Shown here in pieces: positions 22,946 to 36,200 of a stretch of DNA of 64,000 nucleotides. The stretch spans positions 140,902 through 204,901 of the forward strand of contig RQTK01000913.1 of assembly GCA_003991915.1 (NCBI GenBank), written 5' to 3'. This stretch comes from Elysia chlorotica (Eukaryota; Mollusca; Gastropoda; Plakobranchidae). How positions within the stretch are numbered: position 1 is the stretch's first letter; each line of letters starts with the position of its first letter. The notes under the pieces were generated by a model. That model did not search any database. It saw only the letters and a list, made by a program, of their open reading frames with translations, and had not been told where the DNA came from. The translations under genes were made by a program, and so were the position numbers.

Positions 22946-23390
22946 CTGGGTATGGATGATCAATTCATTCTTTCTACAAGCAATTTAGCAAAATAATGTC
23001 AACGTCTATGAAATCGACTATACTCTGACAGTCTGAGGCATAATATCAAGGAGAGCGTACGGCCCCATACACAATATTTTGGTTGAAGGCATTTTGTCAC
23101 CATTCACATAGAAGAGTACCGAAAAATGGCAGCTGACTGTGGATCGAAATAAATTGTAAACAATCGCCCTGAAGCAGCCCAGCCGTACCAGGACGTAAAC
23201 TGTAAAGGCAGCTTATTACTTGAATATTGCAATAGCTAGACATATCTGCGGCGGGTAAGAGATTCAGTTATGGTTCTAATCCTTGCAAAGCATTAGCCTT
23301 GTATAGAGAAGGACACAACGACCAGAGTCAAGATTAGACCTAGTCTAGACCTGACTAAGAATCAGAATCTTTGATCGTGATCAAGATATG

Positions 23391-23672
23391 GGCACTCCTT
23401 GAGTTTTGTGGTCCCTTACCTGTGGGCGGAGTTCGATTGTTAAAATTGAACAAAATACCTGCCAGCTGTACTCCCTATCTTTTTGTTATATTAAAAAAAA
23501 TGGAATAAAATATAAATTGTATTGGCATGATTTGTTTAGATGAAAAAAGACAGGGAGCGATTTGATTGTATTCAGTTGTTTATTTTAACACAGCTACAAT
23601 ATGGGCGGGGAAGGGGGTGGGGACGAACATACGCAAGCACATAAAATTGATATGCTAAGCAACCAACTCAAC

Positions 23673-23770
<98 letters not shown>

Positions 23771-23859
23771 CGGGTTGTTTGACTCTGATGTACTCAAATC
23801 TCACCCACCCACCCATTTGATCGCCCACAGGTAAGGGACCACAAAACTCAAGGAGTGCC
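23391..23859. repeat. 38-bp perfect inverted repeat flanking a (CT)n tract
   Basis: The arm at 23391-23428 (GGCACTCCTTGAGTTTTGTG through CTGTGGGCG) is the exact reverse complement of 23822-23859. The loop of about 393 bp contains a pure (CT)n run at about 23675-23768. No transposase gene or obvious target duplication was seen. It may be a hairpin element or an assembly fold-back. Confidence 0.85.
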
Positions 23860-24210
23860 AAAATCTATCTAGCTCTTTACAGTCTATCTGGAGAAAGAGT
23901 GCCTCAGGTCTGATACTCTGCCCAACGTAGTCCCTGCTCTGTTCGATCTTTGTCAAAACTATTTATAATTTTGTATTTCTAGATTTCAAGAAGTCTTGAA
24001 CTGGAGGCAATCTAGACTTATGTTCTGAAAAATAATACAGGACCATAAAAGTCTTCTAATTGTTTTATTTGCACCCTTCAAAATCCAAACACAATGCAAC
24101 GCCGAATAACCTATAGAGATATCATTAATTCTTTATGAATATAGAATGCATCCTGAAGTTCAGTTAACTGTATTAGACTGTATTATCATGGGTCCAACCT
24201 CCTCCCAAAA

Positions 24211-24220
24211 GTCACGTGAT
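24211..24220 (+). promoter_or_regulatory. CLEAR-like E-box, site 1
   Basis: GTCACGTGAT, nine of ten positions of the TFEB/MITF-family CLEAR consensus GTCACGTGAC, about 350 bp upstream of the FYCO1 ATG. The placement fits a role for FYCO1 in autophagosome and late endosome transport. Function is inferred from the motif only. Confidence 0.6.
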
Positions 24221-24301
24221 GTTTGTAAGCCGGCTCGTGCAAAAAGATAGGTCTATGCTCTAACCCAATCAGCAGATTGTTAAAAAAAAAAAATTGCAAC
24301 T

Positions 24302-24311
24302 GTCACGTGAT
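24302..24311 (+). promoter_or_regulatory. CLEAR-like E-box, site 2
   Basis: A second identical GTCACGTGAT, 91 bp downstream of the first and about 260 bp before the FYCO1 ATG. Two identical 10-mers this close in an AT-rich upstream region are unlikely by chance. Confidence 0.6.
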
Positions 24312-24568
24312 TTGTTTATTACGTTTTTTGAGAGAAAGAGGTCAGCCCCATTGTAATTTTTGTATGTATAAAACACAAATTTTCAATAGATCTATAGATA
24401 TAGATGACTAACTTGTTGTTTGTTTTTTTTCTAACAAATTTTATTTTATTGTTTTAAAAGTTTCATACTTTCTTTAAAACTAAAGATTGTTTTTCGTTCT
24501 ATAGATCCCGACAACATTTCTTTTAAAATTCATGCTGACAGTCAGAAAGTGATAATTGGTCTCCGAGC

Positions 24569-27500
24569 ATGGCATCAGCCTATCAAGCCAGTGTGCGGAC
24601 ACAGAGTGGCCCACCCCCTCCTCCGGCCTGCCTCCCCATGCAGAAAAAGATCTTGGAAAATGTTTTAGGTATGTTGCCTATTATGAATGGCTTGAGGGGA
24701 TTTAACGTCTCCTAGGTTCCCCTGAGGGATCCTATGCGGCAACAGAAATGGTCTTGAAGTGAAAATATTACTAATTAATATGAACATTTCTTGTTGATGT
24801 AACATACTGTGCAATGATTTTCTTTCGAAATTATTTTAAACAAACAATAAATAAATATTGGTTCTGAGTAATGAAAAGGTAAATTATGATATTGCTGTTA
24901 TAGATTTAGTATAATACACACAATACAGTTAATGAGTTAGGGGGAAACTTCTAAAAAGTCAAAATGAAACTTGAGATAAAGAAATAACAAGGAAACATTG
25001 GTTCTGATTTATCAAAAGGTAAGTGATATGACTTTATTTTACAGATTCATATTTAAATCATAAAACATGCTATTTTTAGTAAATGAGTTATAAAGGGACT
25101 TCTTAAGGGAAAATCAAACTTGAGATAAACATAGTTGTATTTTGGTTTTATGTCTTATCTATACAAATAATCAAACTTCTAGTGTTATTTTAATTTGACA
25201 TTGTTTGTTTTGCTCTCCAGAGTGTATAGTTCAGCTGAAGGCAGACTTTTTTGACAATGACCAGCCTATAAATGACGACAGCATTGTCTTGCAGCGTTTC
25301 TGTGCAAAATTTGAACATTTTTTGCAAATAGGAATGAAAGGTAACATTAAAAAAAAATTGCTTGTTATATTATTGATTATCCTGAAGTTGATCTATCATA
25401 AATTTTGTTTGAAAAGTATACATATAACTGTGATCTTAGTAAGTGTATTGTATACTGAATTTTGTTTTTAGCAAGCTTTGCCTAGAGGAAGAGCGTTGGT
25501 ATCCATATTGGGAGGTCTGTGGCTCAAACCCATTGATGGGCAGATTTATTTGTCAGATATATATCTTAAATAACATTTAGATAAAGAATCTAACTATTTA
25601 AAAAAGTCACAACAGCTGTCACTTGCTAAAGAAAATATTATCATCTCCTTAAAATTGATTAAAAAATGGAGAAGAATAACATATAAAAGAACCCACTACT
25701 TTCAGTTTTCTTTTTTACAGAAAAATCTTAAAGTATCTGGGTTATTTTTTTGTAATATGAGGTGGGATCATAATTTAAAAAAAATTTATTTCCTGTTAGA
25801 AACAATACAAGAAACATAATTTTGGTGGAATTATTGTATGATTAAAATGGCAAAAAGTTTTTGTCATGCAAAGTAGGTCACAATGTTATATTTTAAGATC
25901 AGCACAGAATAAAAGCTCTGTCTACTTTTGTTAGCTCTCTCCTAGTTTTATATCTCCCGAGTTTTCTATGAGTATCCCACTTTGTGGTGGGTCACAGGAC
26001 TAATGTCTGACAATTTTACACACTGTCAAACACAAGAGAGTGCAGTGATACCATACATACTGTCTCAGCCCGTCACATACGGATGCCAACGTATTTTGAC
26101 TTGCAGCCCTCCCTCTTTGGAGATCAACTGCTGTACCAATGCCGCCAATTATCCCCCTTACTTCTGTAAGCAAATTCTATTCCAAATTTAAATTATCTTT
26201 GCCTTTATGATATTCATTAAACAGAAAAGGTAAGCCTCCTTGGCAGGAAGAAGGATTACTGGGACTACTTTTGTGACTGCCTCGGGGCCTCCAAGGGAAT
26301 CAATGATGGCATCAAGTATGTCAAGAGCCTGGGAGAAGTAAGTATGAGTTGGTTGGTCGATTGGTTGGTTAGTTTACTATTACCATACAAGGCTAGACTG
26401 CTATGCTGATCAATCCTGAGACCAATGTCTGACAATTTTACACAAGATAGAGCTGGGAATCCAGGACTGCTGTCTCACCTATTCACATTATACTGGACAT
26501 CAATATTGATGGTATCGAGAAAAAACAACAGCCTTGGGAAAGTAGTAATGAGTTGGTTGGGTAGTTGGTTTTTTAACACCATACAAGGCTAGACTGCTGA
26601 TCAATCCTGAGCCCAATGTCTGACAATTTTACATGCTGCCACACCAAGATAGAACTGGGACGTTAGGACTGCTGTCTCACCTATTCACATTATACTGGAC
26701 ATCAATATAAGAAGTAAGTATGAGTTTTGTAGTTTGTTGGGTAATTGGTTTTTTTAACATCTTACAAGGCTATGCTAGTGATCAATCCTGAGACCTAAGT
26801 CTGATAAGTTTACTCCAAGATAGAGCAGGGATACCAGGACTGCTGTCTCACTTGATCACATTATACAGACACCGACCCATCAAGATAATGACATGGCAGT
26901 CTGATTGGTGGTCTAACCAAGGACTTCCCGACTAGAAGTTTTATGCTCTTTTATGTGGCCGTCTTTTTTCTATAAGTACAAGTAATAAATTTAGATTGTT
27001 AACGTTGAACAAGAATGAAATTTATAGAAAATTGCTGATTCAAGGCTTATTGAAACTTAGAACTCATATTATTTACAAACATATAACTGTGATCTTAGTA
27101 AGTGTATTGTATACTGAATTTTGTTTTTAGCAAGCTTTGCCTAGAGGAAGAGCGTTGGTATCCAGGTTGGGAGATCCGTGGTTCAAATTCCACGATGGGC
27201 AGATTTATTTGTCAGATATATATCTTAAATTACATTTAGATATAGAATCTATTTAAAAAAGTCACAGCAGCTTTCACTTTCTAAAGTCACAATGTTATAT
27301 TTTATGATTGGCTTAGGATAAAAGCTCTGTCTACTTTTGTTAGCTCTCTCCTAGTTTTATATCTCCCGAGTTTTCTATGAGTATCAAACACAAGACAGTG
27401 CAGTGATACCATAAATACTGTCTCAGCCCGTCACATACGGATGCCAACGTCTTTTGACTTGCAGCCCTCCCTCTTTGGAGACCAACTGCTGTACCAATGC

Positions 27501-30500
27501 CGCCAATTATCCCCCTTACTTCTGTAAGCAAATTCTATTCCAAATTTAAATTATCTTTGCCTTTATGATATTCATCAAACAGAAAAGGTAAGCCTCCTTG
27601 GCAGGAAGAAGGATTACTGGGACTACTTTTGTGACTGTCTCGGGGCCTCCAAGGGAATCAATGATGGCATCAAGTATGTCAAGAGCCTGGGAGAAGTAAG
27701 TATGAGTTGGTCGGTTGATTGGTTGGTTAGTTTACTATTACCATACAAGGCTAGACTACTGATCAATCCTGAGACCAATGTCTGACAATTTTACATGCTG
27801 CCACACCAAGATAGAGCAGGGACGTTAGGACTGCTGTCTCACCTATTCACATTATACTGGACATCAATATTGATGGAGAATGTCAACAGCCATGAAGAAG
27901 TAAGTATGAGTTTTTTAGTTTGTTGGGTAATTGTTTTTTTTAACATCTTACAAGGCTATGCTAGTGATCAATCCTGAGACCTAAGTCTGATAAGTTTACT
28001 CCAAGATAGAGCAGGGATACCAGGACTGCTGTCTCACTTGATCACATTATACAGACACCGACCCATCAAGATAATGACATGGCAGTCGAGAAAAAACAAC
28101 AGCCTTGGGAAAGTAGTAATGAGTTGGTTGGGTAGTTGGTTTTTTAACACCATACAAGGCTAGTGATCAATCCTGAGACCTAAGTCTGATAAGTTTACTC
28201 CAAGATAGAGCAGGGATACCAGGACTGCTGTCTCACTTGATCACATTATACAGACACCGACCCATCAAGATAATGACATGGCAGTCTGATTGGGGGTCTA
28301 ACCAAGGACTTCCCGACTAGAAGTTTTATGCTCTTTTATGTGGCCGTCTTTTTTCTATAAGTACAAGTAATAAGTTTAGATTGTTAACAGTGAAGAACAA
28401 TGAAATGTATTGAATGAAATTTATAGAAAATTGCTGATTCAAGGCTTATTGAAACTTAGAACTCATATTATTTACATATAGTCTAAAAGGAAGACAGTAG
28501 GACTAGGAATAAAAATGTTGTTAGGCTTATCATTTTTGCATGATCTTAAGATGGTTCAATGTTAGATATTGTTGGATTGTTGTTTTTTTGTTAAAAATTT
28601 TAATTTCTTGTTCGTAATTTTGCATGATGAGTACGTTTGTAAAAGTAAATCTACAACCTTTTTATGCTTCAATATGTAAGTGAGAATAGAAATGTACAGC
28701 ATACAGACAAATCTTTGCAAACTCCTTTGAGACGTAAGTAGATTTATGTTGATCTAAGAACAGTATTTTTTAATTGCAACGACCATGTTCAAGAAAGCCT
28801 AGTCACAAAGGAGAGGTATATGCTTAAAAGCAAAAAGTTTTTGTTTGGACAAAGCTGCTTAGCATTTATAGTTTGTATGAAACATACAGCTTACGATAAA
28901 CCTTTTTTCAGGCACTGATAAGCTAAGGTTTTATATAAACTTTTTCTCTGAACAGTCACTGTTTAGTATAAACTTGGGAGTAATAAACTTTTAGGCCGTC
29001 TCTGAGAGGTTTATCTTCAGTGGATCCCACTGTAATGAAAGATTGTGTTAACTGCATTATCACTCCAGATCACTGTTTTTGTTTTCTCAATTTAATTTTG
29101 TCCACCCTCTAACCATTCATCTTAGAACAAGACTTCATTGGGCAAAGGCCGGGCTTTCATCCGCTTCTGCCTCGTACATCAGCGACTTGCAGACATGATG
29201 CAACAATGTGTTGTTAACGACAAAACATTGTGAGTTTCTAATGGATTGCTTGAATTATTCTCTGTTTTAAATGTACACAAAACTTTGTTAGTCTCTAATG
29301 GATTGCTTGAATTGTTTTATGTGTTGAATAAATACTTTTCCTGAGATTGCAATATTACAAATAATGTAATGGCAGAAAAATTTCACGAGATTATTTTTTT
29401 TAACAGAATTAAAATAATAATGATTATGATAATTATAATCAGCTCATGGTGCCTTTACACATAAAAAAAATTCCTTTTTAATGACATAGTAACATAGAAC
29501 ATAGATAATAATACATGTCATGTTATTACAACAAAAAAAAAAGCATTCATTCATACAAGAACAAGATGTGCATACATAATTAAGCAAAATGATCAAACAA
29601 ATGTGTTTTTAATAGCTTTCTAAGTGTCGCATCTGAGTCAGTGTCCCTGAATTGTTGTGGTAGACTTCAATATTTTCTGTGCAGCTGCACTGAAAGCTCT
29701 CTCCATACTTCTTAGTTCTAGATCAATTTACATTAGGATTTTTTTTTCCCGCTTCACCGAGTCAAGTTTTGTTAGTTTTACAAACTGAATAGAAGAGAAT
29801 CAATTTTCTCAACATTTAACTTCTTTCTGAACCATTTATGGATAACAACATTGTTGGTGTAGTATTAAAGTTGTAATTATGGCTTATGCGTTCGATTGTT
29901 ATGCTTTTTTCCATTATTTATTACTCAACTTCAACATTTTAAATGCTTATTTACAGCAAAATAATGATTTGTCTCATTTCACAATACTGCACATATTTTT
30001 TATAGCTTGAGATTAACTCTTTCTTATTATTTTTTGCATTTGTTTTCATTGTTCTCTTCCCCACAGTGACTGGTTTATTCCGGGTACTCTGGTGACCAAC
30101 TCTAAAGAATGTCAACACCTGATTAACTCCCTCTATGACCTTAACTCTTTGCACTTTGACCTTTCACCTCGAGGTTACGACCTTGATACTTCGTGGCCAG
30201 CTTTCTCTAAGTAAGTATCCTTTCAAAAAAACATTGTGGATAGTAATAATTAGTTCTATGGTGTTTATGTAAGTTCTAACATACTCAGATTTTAAAGCTT
30301 AAATAAATTTGATTATTGCCTTTAAAAAAGGTGGAAATTGTAACTGTACCCAAGGCTGTTTTTTTTTTTTTCAAAAACTAAATTTGCTGAAAATGGTGAG
30401 TCAAAAATTGAAAATTGTAGGATGCATTATTTAAAAACATGTTTTGATAAAATGTGTTCCATATCAAATATTCAGTCTTCATTTTACTAATGCGTAGCAA

Positions 30501-33172
30501 ATAAGAGATAACAATTTATGTAATTTGAATGTTACCATTTTATAATTTATAAGATTTCAGTAAAAAAAATAACGATCTAGTTGATCACTGAATTTCTGAG
30601 ATAATAAAAATGCCAGAAGTTAGTCTTATGACCTGTTGGTGATGCAGTTTAGTATCTGAACATGGACTCTGAGAGATCAACAGCAACAAAAATACAACAG
30701 AAAGCCTTTAAATAATAACTTAATGACAAATTTACTTCCAAAATGACTTGTATCCTTTTTTTCCCATTTTTCTATGAAGTCGCAAGCACGCAGGCAGTGG
30801 CTCCTGGAATGTACCGCTTAGCAGACGTTCCAGTATGACCAGCATGGTGAGTGAAAAATAAGATGATAAGTGTGGCGTTGATTCGATGAAGTCGGTCCCT
30901 GTTACAGGTCAATTGTTGAATAATTATAATCCACGTAGACTCGCACACAGCATCAACAAAATAAAGATTACCATAAGTCCTTTGTAGAAACGTAGTAATT
31001 TAACTTCATTGATAAACGCCCTGTCTGAGAGTTAATAACACAACTCAAGAATGTCCAGATCTAAATCAGTACTTCTCAATTATCTGGATCTATAACGGCT
31101 CTCAACAACAGCATTTACTGTGAAAAGATATTACAAAAGTATAAACACTCCTCTCTCTAAGAAAAAAACATCAATCAATCCTCTCTCACTCTACCAAGCA
31201 CTGCTCATATATACACAAAGCAAAGATCTACTCTCGAAAACTTTAGGCCTTGAAGCCCGAGAAATTTCTGGAATCGTAGATTACATAATTATCATATAAT
31301 GCTAGTCCTACTCGTCCATCGCACAACCCAAGGCCTTTTTCCATGCGCACTATCTTAGGGATTTCCAAAAGTGTGCAGATTTAAGAGCTATTATATTGAG
31401 AGAGAAGATGTGTAGATCAATACAAAAAGGTGCTAGCACAAGAGCGTATCAACCCGCACATGTGTGCAATTTTATGGGAAAAGGCTAATTAAACTTCGGG
31501 TAATTTCTAGTACTTTCTCCAAGCCGGTCCCAACAGTTTGGTGAACACCACTATGAAGCAGCCTGCGGGCAAGAAATGTGTCATGGGAAAATTCAAAATG
31601 ACATACCGATTTACAGTAAAAATGATGAGAATGAGAAATTTACTATGTGTCATCAACATAAAATGCGTTTAAGAGGTTGTTAATACATAATGTCTTGCAT
31701 TTGAAATTGAAAAAGGTCAATATTATGGTTGAAGTTTTAGAGGGCTGAAACTCAAAACCTATATCAACGGCTTGTGACTGATTCACCTAGGATACTTGAT
31801 AAATAGAGTATAATGAAAAGGCATTGAAACGTATTATCTACTCCAAATCATGAACATAAATGCAAGATGGCCATAATGTATTGAAAAGCACACTAATAGT
31901 TGTAACTGACTACCTTGGATCAGGAGTACTGGATGACTCAATGGTGGAACACGCGACTTCTACTTAAGTCCCTGGTCTAATTTGTTTAGTAAAGCACCTT
32001 GTCCTGGTATCTGTGCTCTGTCTTTGTGAGGCAGCTTGCAAAATTGTAAAAAAAAACAAATGACTGCAATATGAGGTAGTTTACAATGCTGGAAATTCAA
32101 ATACCATAAAACCAATCATGGAGTTATTACCAAAGTTAATATCGTAAAAACAAAAGCCTTTGTGTGGTCTATACTTCTATATGGATGTAAATACTGCACT
32201 CTTACCAAATTCCTAAGGAAAGACTGACAGAAGAAATGGGGTACATCAGAAGAATCATGAAAGTGTCCCCCCAAAAAAACATAGAAGAAAGTGTCATAGT
32301 TGAAATGACAGAAAACAAACATAGAAGAGAGTGAGTGAGAAAATAGAGGGGGAAAAAAGCAGAGAAAGACCATGGCATTTGCAAAATACCTAGAGTCTTG
32401 AAAATTAGAAAGGAGAAAAGAAACTCCTATCAATGCTCCCATCAAGACAACAGATAAATGAAAGATCTGGCGCATATGTAGAAGTAAAAAATAAACACCA
32501 ATAACAGTAAAGCAAGTTTTTTATTTTCTTCCTCTGTCTCTCGTCCCCTGTGCTCTACCTCCATTATTTTATATTTTTTCGTCAAAATTCATAGCATTTC
32601 AGATGTGTAAAATATCTCAGCCTACTTGTCTTAAACTTTTGTAGGAAATCGGGCCTTATCATGTTCATTGTAACATGCATTTTACAGTGATACCAGTTTT
32701 TTTTTTCTAAATTTACAGATTGTCAGTTAAAAAAAAGTTGGCAGGCAATAGTTTAGTAAAAGTCTTTAAGGGATTTTTTTTGTGATCAATATGAATTTTC
32801 ACTTGATGTGTGAAATTTCAGTGGAAAAAAAAATAACGATGGAGTTGGCAACACTGATTTCCTAAATTTCTCTTTGCACTTTGTTCAGGACGCCATCAGC
32901 AACATCAGTGTCTCTGTGGACAATAACTCGGAAGTCGTCGACCGTCTGGCCAAGGACCTCGAGACCGCACAGTCCACGACGAGTGACCTGGTTGGCCAGA
33001 TCGGAGCCCTGCAGCAGGAGAAGGAACAGGCCAGCCAATCGGCTTGGGCCCCCCCGGNNNNNNNNNNNNNNNNNNNNNNNNNNNNNNNNNNNNNNNNNNN
33101 NNNNNNNNNNNNNNNNNNNNNNNNNNNNNNNNNNNNNNNNNNNNNNNNNNNNNNNNNNNNNNNNNNNNNNNN

Positions 33173-33208
<36 letters not shown>

Positions 33209-36200
33209 TCAGGGGAGACGGGGGGCAAACTGACGCAAGTGGTAGAGCATCTTACTCTGCTCGAAACCCACGATCATCATAAATGTATTTACAAGTCTGA
33301 TTTCGTCCCCTACTGGATTGGTGTCAGTAAAATGTGACTGGTTGAGGTAGGAGTCCAGGTATCCGTGCACTGTCTCAGTGTGGCAGCATGTAATAATATC
33401 AGACGAAAGTTCACAATCTAGCCTATGTAGTGCTAAGCAACCAACTCAAGTCAAGCAAAAAGTTAGCCCCTTGCACGCTTAAGTTGGTAATCGGTGAACC
33501 AGAGAGAAGAGATGGATTTAGTTAATTCTAAATTGAAAAAATTAGGTATGTATAAATTTATTACGAATTAGGAGAAAATCAGAAAGAAAAAAAATAAAAT
33601 AAATAAAAGTCAGGTGCTGAGTTTGTGCTAGATACTTTTGGTCATGAATATTTTGATTTTACATGAATTTACCAATGTTTCTACCTTTTTCCATTATTTT
33701 ATCAAAGCCCTTCCTTCTCTTTCTTTACCTTCACACTCAGAAAATAGGAGCCTGGTATTTCTTTTTAATTAATAATTCCATAAATGTTTTAAGCCCATTT
33801 ATAATTAATAATTCCATATATGTTTTAAGCCCATTTATCTTTCATTTTCCCTTTCCAATAAGTTAAGTCTGATTTTTTCGCTCTCCCCAGCCACGTAAAG
33901 TTAAAACTGGAGAAGGATCATCAAGAAAAAAGCCAGGCAGACTTGATACGAACCCTGAACGCTAAGTTCGAAGAGGAATCCAGTCGTCGAGTTAACCAGC
34001 TGGCGGAAGAGGAGCAGCTGTGGAAGAAAGAAAGGAAGGAAGAAGCAAGCCGCATGCAGAAGGAAATCGACAGACTCTCTGCCGAGGCAGAAGAAGCGAA
34101 CTCTCGAGCTGATACGGAACAATCTAGAGCAGAAGAGCAAATCAGAATGCTGCACGAAATGCTGTCAGAGGCAGATGTAAATACTCTTTGTAACCCTGAT
34201 ATTAATTTATATACTAAAAAAACAAAACATCTTTAGTCCTGAGTTGAATTGTAGTTTAATTACAGACCTGTAATTTTCCGACAATATTGACGATCAGGAC
34301 TTCACCGACCTAATTTCCGGCCCGATTTTCGATCCAAAATCTAAACAAGTGGAAAAGTCACTTTCCCACATGATTATATTTTCCCCGATAAAAAATCTAG
34401 TTTCATCTGTATGTGTAAATGTTAAAGAGACAAAAAAGTCGGATCTCCAGAGACCATTTTATCGGGGCGTATTTAATAAAGCACCTTTAATAAATTTTTT
34501 ATACACCTGAGGTGACGCTTATTAGTGTGAATTAAATACAAGCAGTATCGTAATGCATCAGCACAGCTGCTAACCTGTACGCTTTTCTCCTCAAATACGC
34601 CAATATATTAAATTTCTACCAGAAAATGTGACTTTCCCGACTACTCTGCTGTTTTGAACTCTATACATTTTTGTATTCCAGCTACTATTTTTCAGTCAAA
34701 TTTCTTTTTCCAACTTGGTCACCAAATCATGAATTAAATATTCCTATCCATTTGTTAAATATTATATCTAAAATTGTTTGAATAGCACCTTCTAACCTGT
34801 AAGGGAATAAAACTAAATCAGAAGTAAAAGACTATTATTGTGAGATACTCTCTTTGAAATTGAACTCTTTCAGTAACTTGGCATTTTTCACCACTTGAAC
34901 TTGGTATTTTGAAAAACAATTTAGAATCTACTAAATGTGTTTTATACCCCTACAATATATAAAATTGAAGGTAATTGAATGTAGTTTAAAAATCTTGAAA
35001 AGATTGTTTGATCGACAGGTTTCAAACACTTCGTATATCGGATAATCTTCACTAATTATACCTAAAGTTCTGAGTTGATAAAACAGGCTTAAGTTACTGA
35101 AAGCGTTAAATTATTGGCTGAAACTGAAGTCTTGGTATCCCCACTATCTCTGAGTGACAGCACATAAGGTTGTCAGATGTTAGTCTTGAGACTCGTCCTT
35201 GAGACAGTCTTTTATTCACATAGCATTAACAAATCAAAGAACCAACTTACCTAAGTTTAAGTCCAAATTTCATGTTCACTCAATGATTCTCCAAAATCTT
35301 TTGCGCAGATCAAATCCGACAACGGAGATTTCAGGGCATCACTCTCAAGTCTTGTTCATACTGTCAAGGAACTGCAACTCCAGCTGGCTCAGCTCAGAGA
35401 TGAGAAGTCTGTGATTCAGGTCAGTGTTGTAGTTCTCTCCCATGTCTTGCAGCCAATAGTTTTTTCCTATAGAATACAGAAATTTATTATAATAATAAAG
35501 TGCATTTATATTGTAATTTATGTAGTCGCTTTTCCATTGTGTTCCTTAAAGTGCTTTACAATTTTTTTTCAATCAATCGATAAAATACATTTGCTTAAAT
35601 TATAGTGCAAATACAGAATACACCAAATCATGGTAAAGTTCGAGTTAATAGCTTGTACAATAAAAGCCATATAATGCATAAGCATTTATAATCATTGTAT
35701 TAATCCCCATGGTAACTTTGGTACCATTGTCTGACAGACAGATCAAAACATGATGTGACATATGTATTCAGGTACAAGTAATATAATTAGCCGTGCTTTG
35801 AAGCGTTGGCAACCATGTCCCTTCACAATTACCGATCATTTTTTATATATTTGTTTTGAGATTGTCTAAGGCATACATAAGTATGGTTTTAATATAGCAC
35901 GGAAATGTTAATGTTTGTTAAGACCGCTTTCATTTTCCGGAAACTGTGTGGCAGCATATTACAGTCATTGTTTTAATTCGTCTAATGGCTCTCTCCCTTG
36001 TTAGGAGGCTCAAGTAGTAGAGAGTTGGTCTTCCAATCGGTATTACCTGGTTCAAAACCAATGATCAGTAACAAATTTGTTTGTCCAATTTCATCCACTA
36101 CCTGTGGACCACACTTTTCATCCAGGTAGGTCGGTGTCTGTATAATGTGATCAGCTGAGACAAAAGTCTTGGTATCCTTGCACTGTCTGTCAGACATTGG

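Larger units (their letters stand above)
21729..24200. other. Intergenic region between TUT1 and FYCO1
   Basis: No coding signature was found. It holds A-rich runs, an antisense SINE relative (22686-22945) and the inverted repeat with (CT)n at 23391-23859. Confidence 0.6.
25418..28477 (+). repeat. Tandem duplication of about 1.4-1.65 kb spanning FYCO1 exon 3
   Basis: Copy 1 is about 25418-27075 and copy 2 about 27076-28477. Both start with ACATATAACTGTGATCTTAG, pass through a tRNA-like head (CAAGCTTTGCCTAGAGGAAG), the CCCTCCCTCTTTGGAGA block and exon 3, and end with GCTGATTCAAGGCTTATTG and CATATTATTTACA. Inside both, a SINE-like antisense block (GATCAATCCTGAGACC, GGACTGCTGTCTCAC) is multiplied further near 26410, 26600, 26780, 27760, 27965 and 28160. 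Near-identity shows that the event is recent, or that it is an assembly artefact. Confidence 0.85.

Noticed and set aside
26390-28300. Regularly spaced repeats resembling an array
   Set aside because: Not a CRISPR: the genome is eukaryotic, and the repeats are long antisense SINE-like pieces within a tandem duplication.
32116-32475. 119-residue minus-strand ORF
   Set aside because: The plus strand shows LINE reverse-transcriptase motifs; the minus frame is a shadow.
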